The position numbers and the translations under genes were made by a program. From Deltaproteobacteria bacterium (GTDB lineage: Bacteria; Myxococcota_A; Polyangia; JAAYKL01): a stretch of DNA of 45,185 nt. Each line of letters starts with the position of its first letter. The first letter of the stretch is position 1. Below, one piece after another: positions 34,480-43,592 of this stretch. The stretch lies in NCBI GenBank assembly GCA_016936575.1, contig JAFGXQ010000163.1, forward strand, positions 1-45,185, written 5' to 3'. A model generated the notes under the pieces. The model saw only the letters and a program-made list of their open reading frames with translations. It was not told where the DNA came from and made no database searches.

Positions 34480-34589
34480 TGGTTTCTCCTATCGTTGAAA
34501 CGGATAAAATGGACCCAATGGATGTAGTGGAAATGCCGAGAAGTTTCAAGCGTCAGAAGCGACTCAAGTGCATTTTTGCGGGCATGCGG

Positions 34590-37500
34590 TCAGCGCTTGC
34601 GGATTTTGGGCATGGCGCGCTTGATGGCTTTGGTGGCATTGGCTCGCAGTTTCATCATATGCGACAGATGGGCCCGCGATAATTTTTCCTGTCCTTCGGC
34701 CACATCACCGTAGAACAGACCCACCGCAAATGAATTGACCAGAACCGGATAAATAATGAACTGCTGCGGCAACGGGACGATATTGTCGCGGTACCACGCG
34801 GGGATATTGCTTAGATATCCTTTGTTGTTTAAATCCACAAACATGTCTCGCCCCTGGGCCATCGACGTGGTGAACAGGTCGCCGCTGCGGGAATGTTTGA
34901 AATGGAATTTGCGAATTAAATCGTCGATTTCATCTCCGAAACCGCTGCGTGCCCGAATGCTGTCGGTTTTGGTATCGTACAAGCAAAACAGCACGTGAGA
35001 CAGTTTCAGTCCTCGGTACATGGTTTCGAGAACGATCGAAACGATATTGTTCATGTCTTCGTGACGGGCCACCGCGGCGGCCACTTCATCAACCCCCTGA
35101 AGCAGAATACGCTCCCGGGCCACCCGTTCCTCGCGCGCCAGTTTTTCAGGGGTGTACGAAATCAACGGGCGAACCGTATGATCGCCGGCCGGGGCGATGG
35201 TGAGCGGGTCGGGCACGGTTGAAACCTGGTGACCGCTCCAGGCCATAATTCGCTTGATGAGCGGACTGTTTTTAAAACCGAGATTCATCGCTTCGGAGTA
35301 GTCTTCCAACTTTTCAGACAGGTCTTCGTAAAGCTGTTCCACTTCTTCCTGGCTCATCTGGAACGTTTCTTCATACTTGTGGAGCAATGCATTCATGTCA
35401 TCGATACGCGTTTCGAGCGAACCATGAGTGGATATGTACGTGAGCTCGTTTGAAAATGCCGACACGTTGCGCATTTTTTCTCCGGCGTCTTTCGGTTTAT
35501 CAAGGGGGCCGTCCGGCAGTTTGGCCATCGATTGCAAAATGGAATCGGGCAGCGACCATTCCCTCGCGAGGGCCTGGGCCAGTTCTTCAAAAGTCACGCC
35601 CAGTACCTCGGTACTGGCGCGTTCTTCAGACAGTTTTTTCTTGCGCATGGTTTGCAGTATGGATTGGTACTTGGTCGGGAAATAAAAGGCCACCAGGTTC
35701 TTTCCCAGACTGCGCATCATGGCGCACACAAACGCCTCTTCAATATTGATTCCCGGTACGCGACCGGCGATGTGACGGGCGGTCAATCCACTGAGCAGCG
35801 ACGCCAGCATTGAATTGGAAAGCGCCTGAGCTTCGGGACCGGCCTGCATACAGAAATGGTCAAACATCAACAGTCCCAGCGCCGCCTGCCGAACCTGGTC
35901 AAATCCCATCAGCACCACCGCGCGCGAAACCGTGGTGATTTTTCCACGCACTTGTCCGTAGTATGGTGAATTTATCAGCTTCAGCAGCTTGTTGGTCAGA
36001 GAGTAGTCCTTCAGTATCACGTTTGACAGCTGTCGCGCGGAGATTGAGTCGTTCGACACTTTCGAGTTCAACTCCGAAACATGTTTGGAAACCGCGGGAA
36101 AATCTCTTTTTCGTTTCATTTTTTTGATCAGTTCGCGCAAAATCTCATCTTTACTGCGATTTTTGCTCGGGAAATCGGTGTCCAGATAATCGGCGCTGAA
36201 TTTTTTCTGGTGCGGCTTTTCCACCAGTGTTGCGTTCTGATCTGAACTGTCCACGGCCGCGTCGGGGCGGTGGTTGATTGTTTTTTCAGACGGCGCAGAG
36301 ACGATTTGATGAGCGCCGGACGTTGGCGCGGCTTCCACCGCCGGATATTTGGCGGAACGGCTTCTCTGGTCCATCGCAGGGTAGTTTGCCGAAATACTCT
36401 TCTGTTGAACCGCGGGGTACCTGGCCGACATGCTTCGCTGTTGCACCGCCGGATATTTGGCTGAGCGGCTTCTCTGGTCCATCGCGGGGTAATTGTCCGA
36501 AATACTTCTCTGCGGAACCGCCGGATACCTGGCCGACATACTTCGCTGTTCCGCCGCCGGGTTCTTCGAGGGCAAGCTGTGGGCATGCGCCTCATTCGAT
36601 GCCGGATGATACGCGTGCACAGAAATCCGTTGGCTTTTGTCGGCAATCACTTTCGAAAGGCTGGATTCTATCTGAATGGTCTGCTGCTTGTGTGTCTTAA
36701 TCAGCTGTTTTAAAAAACCGGCAATCTCCGCCATTGACCGCGGCCGCTCCTTGGGGGTTTTCGCCAACGAGAGCATCACCAGCGTTTCCAGTTCGGTGGG
36801 CACGTGTACGGTGGAGTTGGCCTGGCTGAACGGCGGTGGCACATCGGCCAAATGTTTAACCAGAAGTGCCATCGGTTGCGGCGCGACAAAGGGCAGGGTG
36901 CCGGTGAGCATGTGGTACAGAATAACGCCCAGCGAATAGATGTCGCTCGATGAGGTAAGTGATTCGCCTTTGATTTGCTCGGGTGATATATATTCCGGTG
37001 TTCCGAAAATTTCGCCTGCTGCGGTTAACTGTTTTTGGTCTTCTCGGTTTTTGATTTTGGCAATGCCGAAGTCGAGCACTTTGACGATGTCTTTACGCTC
37101 TCCCCGGTCACTCAGCATGATGTTGTCGGGTTTTAAATCCCGATGAATGATTTTGTTGTTGTGTGCCTCTTCGAGAGAACTGCAAATCTGGATGGCGATT
37201 TCACCCGCCCGCATCCAGTTCATCGCTCCTTCTGATTTGATTACCTGAGAAAGTTCGGTTCCCTGTAGAAATTCCATGGCGATGTATAGCGAACCGTCAT
37301 CGGTGGACCCGAAGTCATAAATGGTGACTGTGTTGGGGTGCGTCAGCATGCTCGCGGTCGCGGCTTCGTTTTTAAATCGTTCCAGCAGCGTTTTATCTTT
37401 CGCGAATTCCGCATGCAGCAGTTTCAATGCGACCGGCCGTTCGATGCCTGTCTGAATGCCTCGATACACCACCCCCATGCCGCCTTCTCCAATTTTTTTC

Positions 37501-37676
37501 TGAACCACAAAGCGATGCCCCACCAGCTTTCCGATGAATGGATCAGTCTGGGTGTCGTTTGAAAGCATCGAGTCCATCGGGGTGCCACAGGAATTGCAGA
37601 ATTTGGCGGAGGTCGGATTGGTGCTGCCGCATTTTGCGCAGGTGAGTTGAAAGTCGTTTTCAAGCTGGTAATTCAA
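34590..37676 (-). CDS. Zinc ribbon-Ser/Thr kinase-repeat-HDOD-GAF signalling protein
   Basis: I choose TTG 37676 as start because TGAGGCG lies 8 bp before it and the next ATG is inside the protein; an ATG at 37796 would add an implausible 40 residues. The 1028-residue product has a zinc ribbon (C13, C16, C27, C30), a kinase domain (about 52-320) with GEGGMGVVY, the VAIK-type Lys, HRDLKPDN (D180) and DFG, all intact. Six 12-residue repeats follow (377-448), then an HDOD domain (about 530-730) and a GAF-like domain (about 855-1015). No membrane helix is seen. HDOD proteins often regulate c-di-GMP or division signalling; the joint role with the kinase is unknown. Confidence 0.88.
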   Translation of the reverse strand: MNYQLENDFQLTCAKCGSTNPTSAKFCNSCGTPMDSMLSNDTQTDPFIGKLVGHRFVVQKKIGEGGMGVVYRGIQTGIERPVALKLLHAEFAKDKTLLERFKNEAATASMLTHPNTVTIYDFGSTDDGSLYIAMEFLQGTELSQVIKSEGAMNWMRAGEIAIQICSSLEEAHNNKIIHRDLKPDNIMLSDRGERKDIVKVLDFGIAKIKNREDQKQLTAAGEIFGTPEYISPEQIKGESLTSSSDIYSLGVILYHMLTGTLPFVAPQPMALLVKHLADVPPPFSQANSTVHVPTELETLVMLSLAKTPKERPRSMAEIAGFLKQLIKTHKQQTIQIESSLSKVIADKSQRISVHAYHPASNEAHAHSLPSKNPAAEQRSMSARYPAVPQRSISDNYPAMDQRSRSAKYPAVQQRSMSARYPAVQQKSISANYPAMDQRSRSAKYPAVEAAPTSGAHQIVSAPSEKTINHRPDAAVDSSDQNATLVEKPHQKKFSADYLDTDFPSKNRSKDEILRELIKKMKRKRDFPAVSKHVSELNSKVSNDSISARQLSNVILKDYSLTNKLLKLINSPYYGQVRGKITTVSRAVVLMGFDQVRQAALGLLMFDHFCMQAGPEAQALSNSMLASLLSGLTARHIAGRVPGINIEEAFVCAMMRSLGKNLVAFYFPTKYQSILQTMRKKKLSEERASTEVLGVTFEELAQALAREWSLPDSILQSMAKLPDGPLDKPKDAGEKMRNVSAFSNELTYISTHGSLETRIDDMNALLHKYEETFQMSQEEVEQLYEDLSEKLEDYSEAMNLGFKNSPLIKRIMAWSGHQVSTVPDPLTIAPAGDHTVRPLISYTPEKLAREERVARERILLQGVDEVAAAVARHEDMNNIVSIVLETMYRGLKLSHVLFCLYDTKTDSIRARSGFGDEIDDLIRKFHFKHSRSGDLFTTSMAQGRDMFVDLNNKGYLSNIPAWYRDNIVPLPQQFIIYPVLVNSFAVGLFYGDVAEGQEKLSRAHLSHMMKLRANATKAIKRAMPKIRKR
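36333..36548 (-). repeat. Six tandem 36-bp units in the kinase-HDOD gene
   Basis: The units encode the 12-residue motif QRSxSxxYPAxx. The variants alternate in order MSAR, ISDN/ISAN, RSAK, twice, so a 108-bp higher-order unit (three motifs) is duplicated. The product is basic, rich in Ser and Tyr and probably disordered, lying between kinase and HDOD. Length variation between strains is likely. Confidence 0.9.
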
Positions 37677-37927
37677 TGGAATCGCCTCAACATCGCTGAA
37701 GTAAATGTGATTCGCGCCACTGCAAAAGAGGAACAAACCGCGTACTATTAAATTCGGCAACAGGCGGTTTTCATTAATATAAGAAATGCAGATCAATTAT
37801 CAAATCGTGTCTTTTTTAGAAATTCGCTTCGCCACTGCGTACGAAGACTTGCCAAACGGCGGGATTTTACCTATTCTCCTCCACCGCATCGCATCAATCG
37901 CGGCGCAGTTTTTCTGTTGAGGTGAGT

Positions 37928-38158
37928 ATGAGTCGTTCTATTTATTGGTTGTGTATTTTTGTGTTGGTGTTTGTCGCGGCATGCACGGTGGTGAAGCAAG
38001 ATGATTTCGAGTACGAAGTCGACCCATCCATCGGCAAGGGCTCCACATATCCCACCGATGACGAGTCCGATACGGTCACCGACACGGATTCGTCAACGGA
38101 CACCGACACGGACACTGCGACCGATACGGACACCGGCACAGATTCATCCACCGAATAA
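37928..38158 (+). CDS. Mini-lipoprotein ending in an Asp-Thr repeat
   Basis: The start is ATG 37928 with GAGG 7 bp before; a GTG at 37922 is in frame. The 76-residue product has a lipoprotein signal (lipobox FVAAC, Cys about 19), a polar stretch and then alternating Asp, Thr and Ser up to the stop. In related proteins such linkers precede a folded domain (compare the gene at 44537), but here nothing follows. It may be a remnant of a longer gene truncated by the structured element after it, or a genuine short surface lipoprotein. Confidence 0.65.
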   Translation: MSRSIYWLCIFVLVFVAACTVVKQDDFEYEVDPSIGKGSTYPTDDESDTVTDTDSSTDTDTDTATDTDTGTDSSTE

Positions 38159-38248
38159 ATTGTAGAACAGCCGGAATGGCACAAGTCACTACAAAATTCC
38201 CCGCCCCCAATTGAAAAGGCAGAGCGGTCGCAAAGTCGCAAAAATATT

Positions 38249-38313
38249 GTAGGGCGGTAGTTTATCTGCCGCCGCACCCTTTTCAGCGGCCGGAGCTAAA
38301 CCCCGGACCCTAC
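38249..38313. repeat. Structured intergenic palindromic element (REP-like)
   Basis: The element is bounded by GTAGGG (38249-38254) and its complement CCCTAC (38308-38313). Inside is a strong hairpin, GGCGGTAG paired with CTGCCGCC around TTTAT, with one G-U. A second GC-rich part contains CCGG on both sides of a short loop. Such compact double-hairpin units with matching ends often occur in many copies between genes. No second copy lies in this window. The whole 38159-38388 gap holds no gene I can support. Confidence 0.5.
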
Positions 38314-38388
38314 GAGCTGCGCTGCCTTTTCGGTTCCTCCTTGGAAAGGGGGGAAAGGGGATTTCTACACCGTGTCTGAAATGATTGA

Positions 38389-39297
38389 CTACACGTGAAG
38401 GGCGGCGCTTTCGATGATTTCGGTGACCAACTGTTCGAAGTTGAGGCCCGCATGGGCGGCGATTTCAGGCAGCAGGCTGGTTTCGGTCATGCCGGGAATG
38501 GTATTGATTTCCAGGCAGTACACGTCGCCTGTATCTGTCAGAATGAAGTCCACCCTCGCCGCGCCGGCACAGCCGACGGCGTCAAAGACCTCTTTCCCTG
38601 CCGATAGCAGTGTTTGCAGCGAGGAATCTGCGATGCGCGGCGGAATATGGTGGGTGGAGCCTCCCGGTTCATATTTGGCGCTATAGTCGTAAAACTCGCG
38701 ATGGGGCTCAATTTCGACCGCACCGAGCACTCGCTCACCAAGAACCGCAACCTGCACTTCTTTTCCAGCAATAAACTGTTCCACCAGTACATTTTTCGAG
38801 CATGCGAAGGCCTCTTCCAACGCTTTTGCGTAGTCGGCCGCTGTTTTGGCGATGCTCACTCCCACGGACGAGCCTTCCTCGGCGGGCTTGACCACCACCG
38901 GCAGCTGGATATGAGATGGAAGATTCGTCTGATTTTTTTTCGTCAGCAGCACACCCGGCGCCACCCGAATTCCGGCGTCGGAGAGCACTCGGCGGGTTTT
39001 GGCTTTGTCGATGGCCAATGCTGAGGCCAGCACATTCGACCCGGTGTACGGAATCTGCATCATTTCGAGCATCCCCTGAACCGTGCCGTCTTCCCCGTGG
39101 CGGCCGTGAAGAACGATGAATGCCGCATCAATATCGGCTGCCCGCAGCTGTTTATCAAGTTGGTGGGTGACATCGATTTCAACCACCTGGTACCCGCAGT
39201 TCTGAAGTGCCCGGGACACTGCTTTCCCACCGGCCAGAGAGACCTCACGTTCGCGGGATAATCCGCCCAATAAAATACCAATACGATTGAATTTCAT
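38389..39297 (-). CDS. ddl: D-alanine--D-alanine ligase
   Basis: This cytoplasmic ATP-grasp enzyme makes D-Ala-D-Ala for peptidoglycan. The 302-residue length matches the DdlB type. Visible motifs are LLGGLSREREVSL (with the catalytic Glu), HGRHGEDGTVQG, VVKPAEEGSSVG, YDYSAKY (Tyr typical of D-Ala-D-Ala rather than D-lactate ligases) and EINTIPGMTETS. It is not in a mur cluster here; neighbours are unrelated. Confidence 0.96.
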   Translation of the reverse strand: MKFNRIGILLGGLSREREVSLAGGKAVSRALQNCGYQVVEIDVTHQLDKQLRAADIDAAFIVLHGRHGEDGTVQGMLEMMQIPYTGSNVLASALAIDKAKTRRVLSDAGIRVAPGVLLTKKNQTNLPSHIQLPVVVKPAEEGSSVGVSIAKTAADYAKALEEAFACSKNVLVEQFIAGKEVQVAVLGERVLGAVEIEPHREFYDYSAKYEPGGSTHHIPPRIADSSLQTLLSAGKEVFDAVGCAGAARVDFILTDTGDVYCLEINTIPGMTETSLLPEIAAHAGLNFEQLVTEIIESAALHV

Positions 39298-39457
39298 GCG
39301 TTTTCCTTTGGAAAAATAGATTTGCGATGCAAAATCCGTATGCTGAAAAATTTGTATTAAAACTGTTCATTAATTGCAATTTAAAAACCATTTTCATATG
39401 TTCAGTACGACAATGTATGAAAAATCTGATATCCATCTCTATTTTGAGAATTATCTG

Positions 39458-39474
39458 AAGAGAGACGCTCTCTT
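39458..39474. promoter_or_regulatory. Perfect hairpin just before the HARE-HTH gene
   Basis: AAGAGAG, ACG, CTCTCTT is a perfect 7-bp stem with a 3-base loop, ending 4 bp before the GGAAAGAG ribosome site. The CUCUCUU arm could also pair with AAGAG of the ribosome site, so it could influence translation or bind a protein. The region 39298-39457 is AT-rich, includes TTGCGATGCAA near 39322 and shows no clear promoter. Confidence 0.45.
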
Positions 39475-39491
39475 ATTTGGAAAGAGTAAAC

Positions 39492-40892
39492 ATGACATTT
39501 ATTGAAGCCGCTTTAGAAATTTTACGACGGGAGGGCGCGCCGCTTCACGCGCGTCTCATCGCTGAAAAAGCAGTGGATGCGGAGTTGTTATCGCATGTGG
39601 GGAAAACCCCCGAGCAGACGATGTCCAAACGCATTTCCGCTGCGGTCGCCAAGGGGAAAGGCCCGTTTGTTCGTGTGAAGCCCGGGGTTTTTGCACTGGA
39701 AAGCTGGAAAAACGAGGCAGGTCAACTGGTACCGCCCGGAAAACCCAAACCGGTCGCACCGCCGCCGCAGCCTGAATCTACCCCGGAATCTCGCAAAGAG
39801 CCTCCGGGACAGGAAGGGAACGACGGAAATCGACCATCTTCTGAACGGCGTGATAGTGAGAACGGTTCGAGCAAACGGGGACGAAGTCGTCGTTCCAGAA
39901 ATCGCAGCAGTCGCGATGCCCGAAGAGACGAGAGGCCGGAGCGGTCGTCGGAACGGTCGGATGCAGATGTTGAGCAGCGGTCCGCGGAACAACGGACGGA
40001 ACCACCTCGGCCGGAGCCCGCGCGTACTGCCGAAAATTCAGCTGCACCGCGCAACGACGCACATCGAAATGAGCACGGCCGCAACCGTTCGTCCCGTGAC
40101 GAAAACAGCCGTAAAAACGTGCCGCGCGATCAAAATCCTTCGCGCGAGAAAAATACGCCTCAGGGGTTCGCCGATGCGGTGGAAAACCTGTTGCATCAGC
40201 AGAATCATCCGCTCACCGGGAAAAATATCGCGGAACGTCTGCGGTTGGCATCTCCTAATGCCGAGTACATTGTGGACGCATTGCTCGATGCCGACAACCT
40301 CGAGCGGCATCGGCAGGAGCGACGTCCTCGGTTTGTGAAACATAAAAGCGGGTGGGCGCTCAGCGCCCGGGAGGTGCCGTCTGAAGTGGTGACCCTCGAA
40401 GAAAACGCATTCGATATTGCGGCGCGCTTGTCTCAGATTGCGGAGCGGCAGGTGTTTCGAAAACTGAAAACCCTCTCCCTTTCGCGGCTGGCCCAGTTGG
40501 TGATTTTGGTATTAAAGCAGATGGGCTACAGTGCGGCGGAGCCCGTGTCGCGCGGCAGGGAAGGTGAATTTCACCTGAAAATTTCAAACCGCCGTCAGGG
40601 CGGCAACTTTTATACCGCGGTGGTGATTCGCAAAGAAGGGCAGGGTCGGCCGGTCTCCGATGCCGATGTCTCCGCATTGCGGGGGGCACTTCATCATTAC
40701 AATGCATCGCGCGGGTTGGTGATCACCGTGGGCGACGTTTCTCCGGAAGCGCAGCGGGAGGCCGATATTCCCAATCTTGCCCCGGTGGGCTTTATTGATG
40801 GGAAAGCGCTGGCCCGGGAGATGGTGCGCTATTCGGTGGGCGTGAAAAAGCGAAACGTACAATTGGCATTTTTTGACGAATCCTGGTTTTAG
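39492..40892 (+). CDS. HARE-HTH protein with Mrr-like restriction endonuclease domain
   Basis: The start is ATG 39492 with GGAAAGAG upstream; a TTG at 39477 is in frame. The 466-residue product has an N-terminal HARE-HTH domain (about 1-70; TFIEAALEILRREGAPLHARLIAEKA), a disordered segment rich in Arg, Ser, Glu and Pro (about 80-215), a second winged-helix-like part (about 225-295) and an Mrr-type C-terminal domain (about 320-450). In the last, the D-(D/E/Q)xK residues are not clear: GEFHLK and VIRK stand where Asp and QxK are expected. It may bind DNA without cutting. HARE domains are thought to recognise DNA or chromatin modifications. Confidence 0.75.
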   Translation: MTFIEAALEILRREGAPLHARLIAEKAVDAELLSHVGKTPEQTMSKRISAAVAKGKGPFVRVKPGVFALESWKNEAGQLVPPGKPKPVAPPPQPESTPESRKEPPGQEGNDGNRPSSERRDSENGSSKRGRSRRSRNRSSRDARRDERPERSSERSDADVEQRSAEQRTEPPRPEPARTAENSAAPRNDAHRNEHGRNRSSRDENSRKNVPRDQNPSREKNTPQGFADAVENLLHQQNHPLTGKNIAERLRLASPNAEYIVDALLDADNLERHRQERRPRFVKHKSGWALSAREVPSEVVTLEENAFDIAARLSQIAERQVFRKLKTLSLSRLAQLVILVLKQMGYSAAEPVSRGREGEFHLKISNRRQGGNFYTAVVIRKEGQGRPVSDADVSALRGALHHYNASRGLVITVGDVSPEAQREADIPNLAPVGFIDGKALAREMVRYSVGVKKRNVQLAFFDESWF

Positions 40893-40908
40893 GCGATAGG
40901 GGTTGTTG

Positions 40909-43560
40909 ATGAAACCATCGAAGTTGTCGGCTACCAGCTTCACATTCAGCGATAAGGATTTACCTGTTCGAATGGGCAAGTATCATTTGCTGTCGCGGTT
41001 TTCGAGAGACCCTATCAGCGAGCAGTTTCTGTCGGCCTGGGGCGTGGAGCAGGGGATTGATCAGCTTCGGGTGATTCGGTGCATTTACCCTCGCGTGGCA
41101 CAGGAAGCCGAATTCATCGGTCTGTTTCAGGAAGAGGCACGCGCCTTGTCGCGGTTGTCTTCCGACAACATCGCGCGAATCATGGAAGTCAGTGTACAGG
41201 GCGATATTCCGTTTGTGGCGAGGGAGTATGTGGAGGGGTTGACCCTTGATCGCATGGTGGAACTGGCCTCTCAGCAGAAGGAGGCATGGCCGTGGGAGTT
41301 GGCCGCCCATGTGATTACCGAGATGCTGCGCGGGCTCGACTACATTCACCGCCGGGAAGACATTCACGGCAACCCGATGGGCATGCGTCACGGCGATGTA
41401 CGACTGAACAACGTGATTGTGTCGTTTTCGGGTGAGGTCAAACTGCTCAACTTCGGTTCGATGCTTCGGTTCATTGTGGATGAAGCCACCCATGCCCAGT
41501 TGATTCGATTGCGCAGCCCTTATCTGCCGCCCCATGTGGAAGACGACGCGGAGCCGTCGGTGGCGGCCGATCTGTGGGCCGTGGCGATGATTTTTGTAGC
41601 GCTGCTGGGCGGCCAATTGCCATCTGAATCCACTTCGGAATGGTCTCCGCCCACTGTGAGTGAGCTGGCGGTCGGTGTTCCCGATGCGCTGAATGCGTTC
41701 ATCTTCAGGGCACTGCACGCTGACCAGAGCGAACGGTATTCCACCGCGGCGTCCATGCGCAGTGTGCTGGTTGAAATTATGGGGGAATACGCCGAAGGGC
41801 ACCCGCCGGACGGTCTGGCGGAATTGACGACCCGTCTGGGCAAAGACGATTCTACCAAAATCAAGGAACTGATTCGCTTCATGCTCAGCAGAACGGCGGA
41901 GCTGGCACTCGAAACTACCACGCAGAGCGCGACCACGCTTGGACCGGGGTATGTGCTCGATGGCCGTTATCATCTTCTGCGCGAGCTGGGCGAAGGGGGA
42001 ATGGGAACCGTTTTTGAAGCGGAGCACAAGGGGTTGAACAAGCGGTGCGCGGTAAAAGTGCTGCACGAACGCGTGATGTCCGATTCAAATACGGTGGAGC
42101 GATTCAAACGGGAAGCGCGGATTATCGGCAACATCGGTCACCCCAATATTGTGGGGGCGCAGGATTTCGGCGTGAGCGAAAAGGGGTATTATTACCTGGC
42201 AATGGACTTGCTCGACGGCAAGCCCCTATCGCATCGCATATGGGAAGCCAATTTTTCGTATGGTGAAATCGCCACGGTGATGGCCGAGGTGTGCGACGGG
42301 TTGCAGGCGGCCCACGAAGCCGGCGTCATCCATCGCGATTTGAAACCCGATAATGTTCATTTGACCAGCTCCGGCGCTCGTATTTTGGATTTTGGTATTG
42401 CCAAGTCGGTGGGGCTCGACTCTGAAAATGAAGCGCTGACCCGAACCGGCCATATCTGCGGTACGGTCGACTACATCGCGCCCGAACAGATTCGCGGCGG
42501 CACAGACGATGCCCGCTCCGATTTATACGCGGTGGGCGTCATGATTTATGAATGCCTTACCGGAGAAACGCCGTTTCACGGCCGCACGGTGGGGGAGGCC
42601 CTGCACAAGGCCATTAACGACAAACTGGTTTCTCCTTCCAAGCGCACTGGAAAGAAAGATATTCCCACCCAACTCGAAGCCATCTGCGTGAAGGCATTGC
42701 ACAAGAACGCCGACAAGCGTTACAGCAGCGCTGTCGAAATGGCAAAAGCGTTGCGTGAGGTGGCGGCTAAACTGGGCGAACGTGAAAAGACCCGTGCGCC
42801 TGACGAATCGAGCGTGAAATTGCCCGCGAGCGGATCCGGGCAAAAATCGCGCGCGATTCTGGTGCCGGTGATTGTCGGTGTGGGTCTGCTGGCGTTCATC
42901 GGCGGCGCTGTCGCGCTGTTCGGTGATACTAAAGCGCAAAAAGACACTGACGAAAACGTACCGAAACTTGTCGATGACGAGGAATCGTCTTTGAATACAA
43001 TAAAGGCAGCCGCGGATTCCCCTGAAGGTTACACCGCGGGCATGGACGGGGATCACAGAATGGGAGTAAGCGACTCTCCCTCGATTGTGATGAAACCCGC
43101 GTCGCTCGCGGTCGATACTGAAGTGGCGGTGAATGATACCGAAGACTCAGATGTGGCCGCCATGATGTCAGAGCTGCGGGAGCGGGAAGAGACCAAAGAA
43201 GAATCCTTGGAGCTTGCGGTGGAGTTCACTGAAAGCGGCAACGCTCATTTGCGTGCACGTCGGTTTGATGCGGCTACCAAAGATTTCAAACAGGCGATTC
43301 ATCACGATCATCGTTCGTCTGATGCGTGGTTCGGGCTGGGAAAAACCGCCTATGCCACCGGTGATTATCAGACAGCGATAAAAAAAGTGGAGCAATCTCT
43401 CATTTATTCACCCGCTTCCAAGAAAGCAAAACGTAGAAATTTTCTGGGAGTGTTGTATAAAGCGAGCGGAAACATGAATAAAGCGACGGAACAGTGGCAA
43501 AAGGTGCTTGCGCTATATCCTAACGATGTAGAGGCGAAACGACACCTTGGACTGGAATAG
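40909..43560 (+). CDS. Pseudokinase-kinase fusion with membrane anchor and TPR tail
   Basis: The start is ATG 40909 with AGGGG upstream. The 883-residue protein has two kinase folds. The first (about 24-290) lacks the VAIK Lys (RVIRC), keeps HGD (D163) and has NFG (N181) instead of DFG, so it is probably inactive. The second (about 350-620) is complete: GEGGMGTVF, CAVKVL, HRDLKPDN (D477) and DFGIAK. A membrane helix at about 648-671 is followed by an acidic linker and three TPR-like units (about 775-883), which would be periplasmic. This is an eight-kilobase region rich in signalling genes with the kinase-HDOD gene upstream. Confidence 0.9.
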   Translation: MKPSKLSATSFTFSDKDLPVRMGKYHLLSRFSRDPISEQFLSAWGVEQGIDQLRVIRCIYPRVAQEAEFIGLFQEEARALSRLSSDNIARIMEVSVQGDIPFVAREYVEGLTLDRMVELASQQKEAWPWELAAHVITEMLRGLDYIHRREDIHGNPMGMRHGDVRLNNVIVSFSGEVKLLNFGSMLRFIVDEATHAQLIRLRSPYLPPHVEDDAEPSVAADLWAVAMIFVALLGGQLPSESTSEWSPPTVSELAVGVPDALNAFIFRALHADQSERYSTAASMRSVLVEIMGEYAEGHPPDGLAELTTRLGKDDSTKIKELIRFMLSRTAELALETTTQSATTLGPGYVLDGRYHLLRELGEGGMGTVFEAEHKGLNKRCAVKVLHERVMSDSNTVERFKREARIIGNIGHPNIVGAQDFGVSEKGYYYLAMDLLDGKPLSHRIWEANFSYGEIATVMAEVCDGLQAAHEAGVIHRDLKPDNVHLTSSGARILDFGIAKSVGLDSENEALTRTGHICGTVDYIAPEQIRGGTDDARSDLYAVGVMIYECLTGETPFHGRTVGEALHKAINDKLVSPSKRTGKKDIPTQLEAICVKALHKNADKRYSSAVEMAKALREVAAKLGEREKTRAPDESSVKLPASGSGQKSRAILVPVIVGVGLLAFIGGAVALFGDTKAQKDTDENVPKLVDDEESSLNTIKAAADSPEGYTAGMDGDHRMGVSDSPSIVMKPASLAVDTEVAVNDTEDSDVAAMMSELREREETKEESLELAVEFTESGNAHLRARRFDAATKDFKQAIHHDHRSSDAWFGLGKTAYATGDYQTAIKKVEQSLIYSPASKKAKRRNFLGVLYKASGNMNKATEQWQKVLALYPNDVEAKRHLGLE

Positions 43561-43592
43561 GGACTGAAATCGCATACAAGAATGAGAAGCGA

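Noticed and set aside
38176..38191. TGGCAC followed by no TTGC, resembling half of a sigma-54 promoter
   Set aside because: The -12 element is absent at the required spacing.
39691..40338. Second plus-strand open frame of 215 codons inside the HARE-HTH gene
   Set aside because: It follows the Arg/Ser-rich disordered segment in another frame. The HARE and Mrr-like parts lie in the main frame.
40960..42066. Long open frame on the minus strand (368 codons)
   Set aside because: It lies fully antisense to the pseudokinase-kinase gene, has no ribosome site or recognisable motif, and is explained by codon bias of the real gene.
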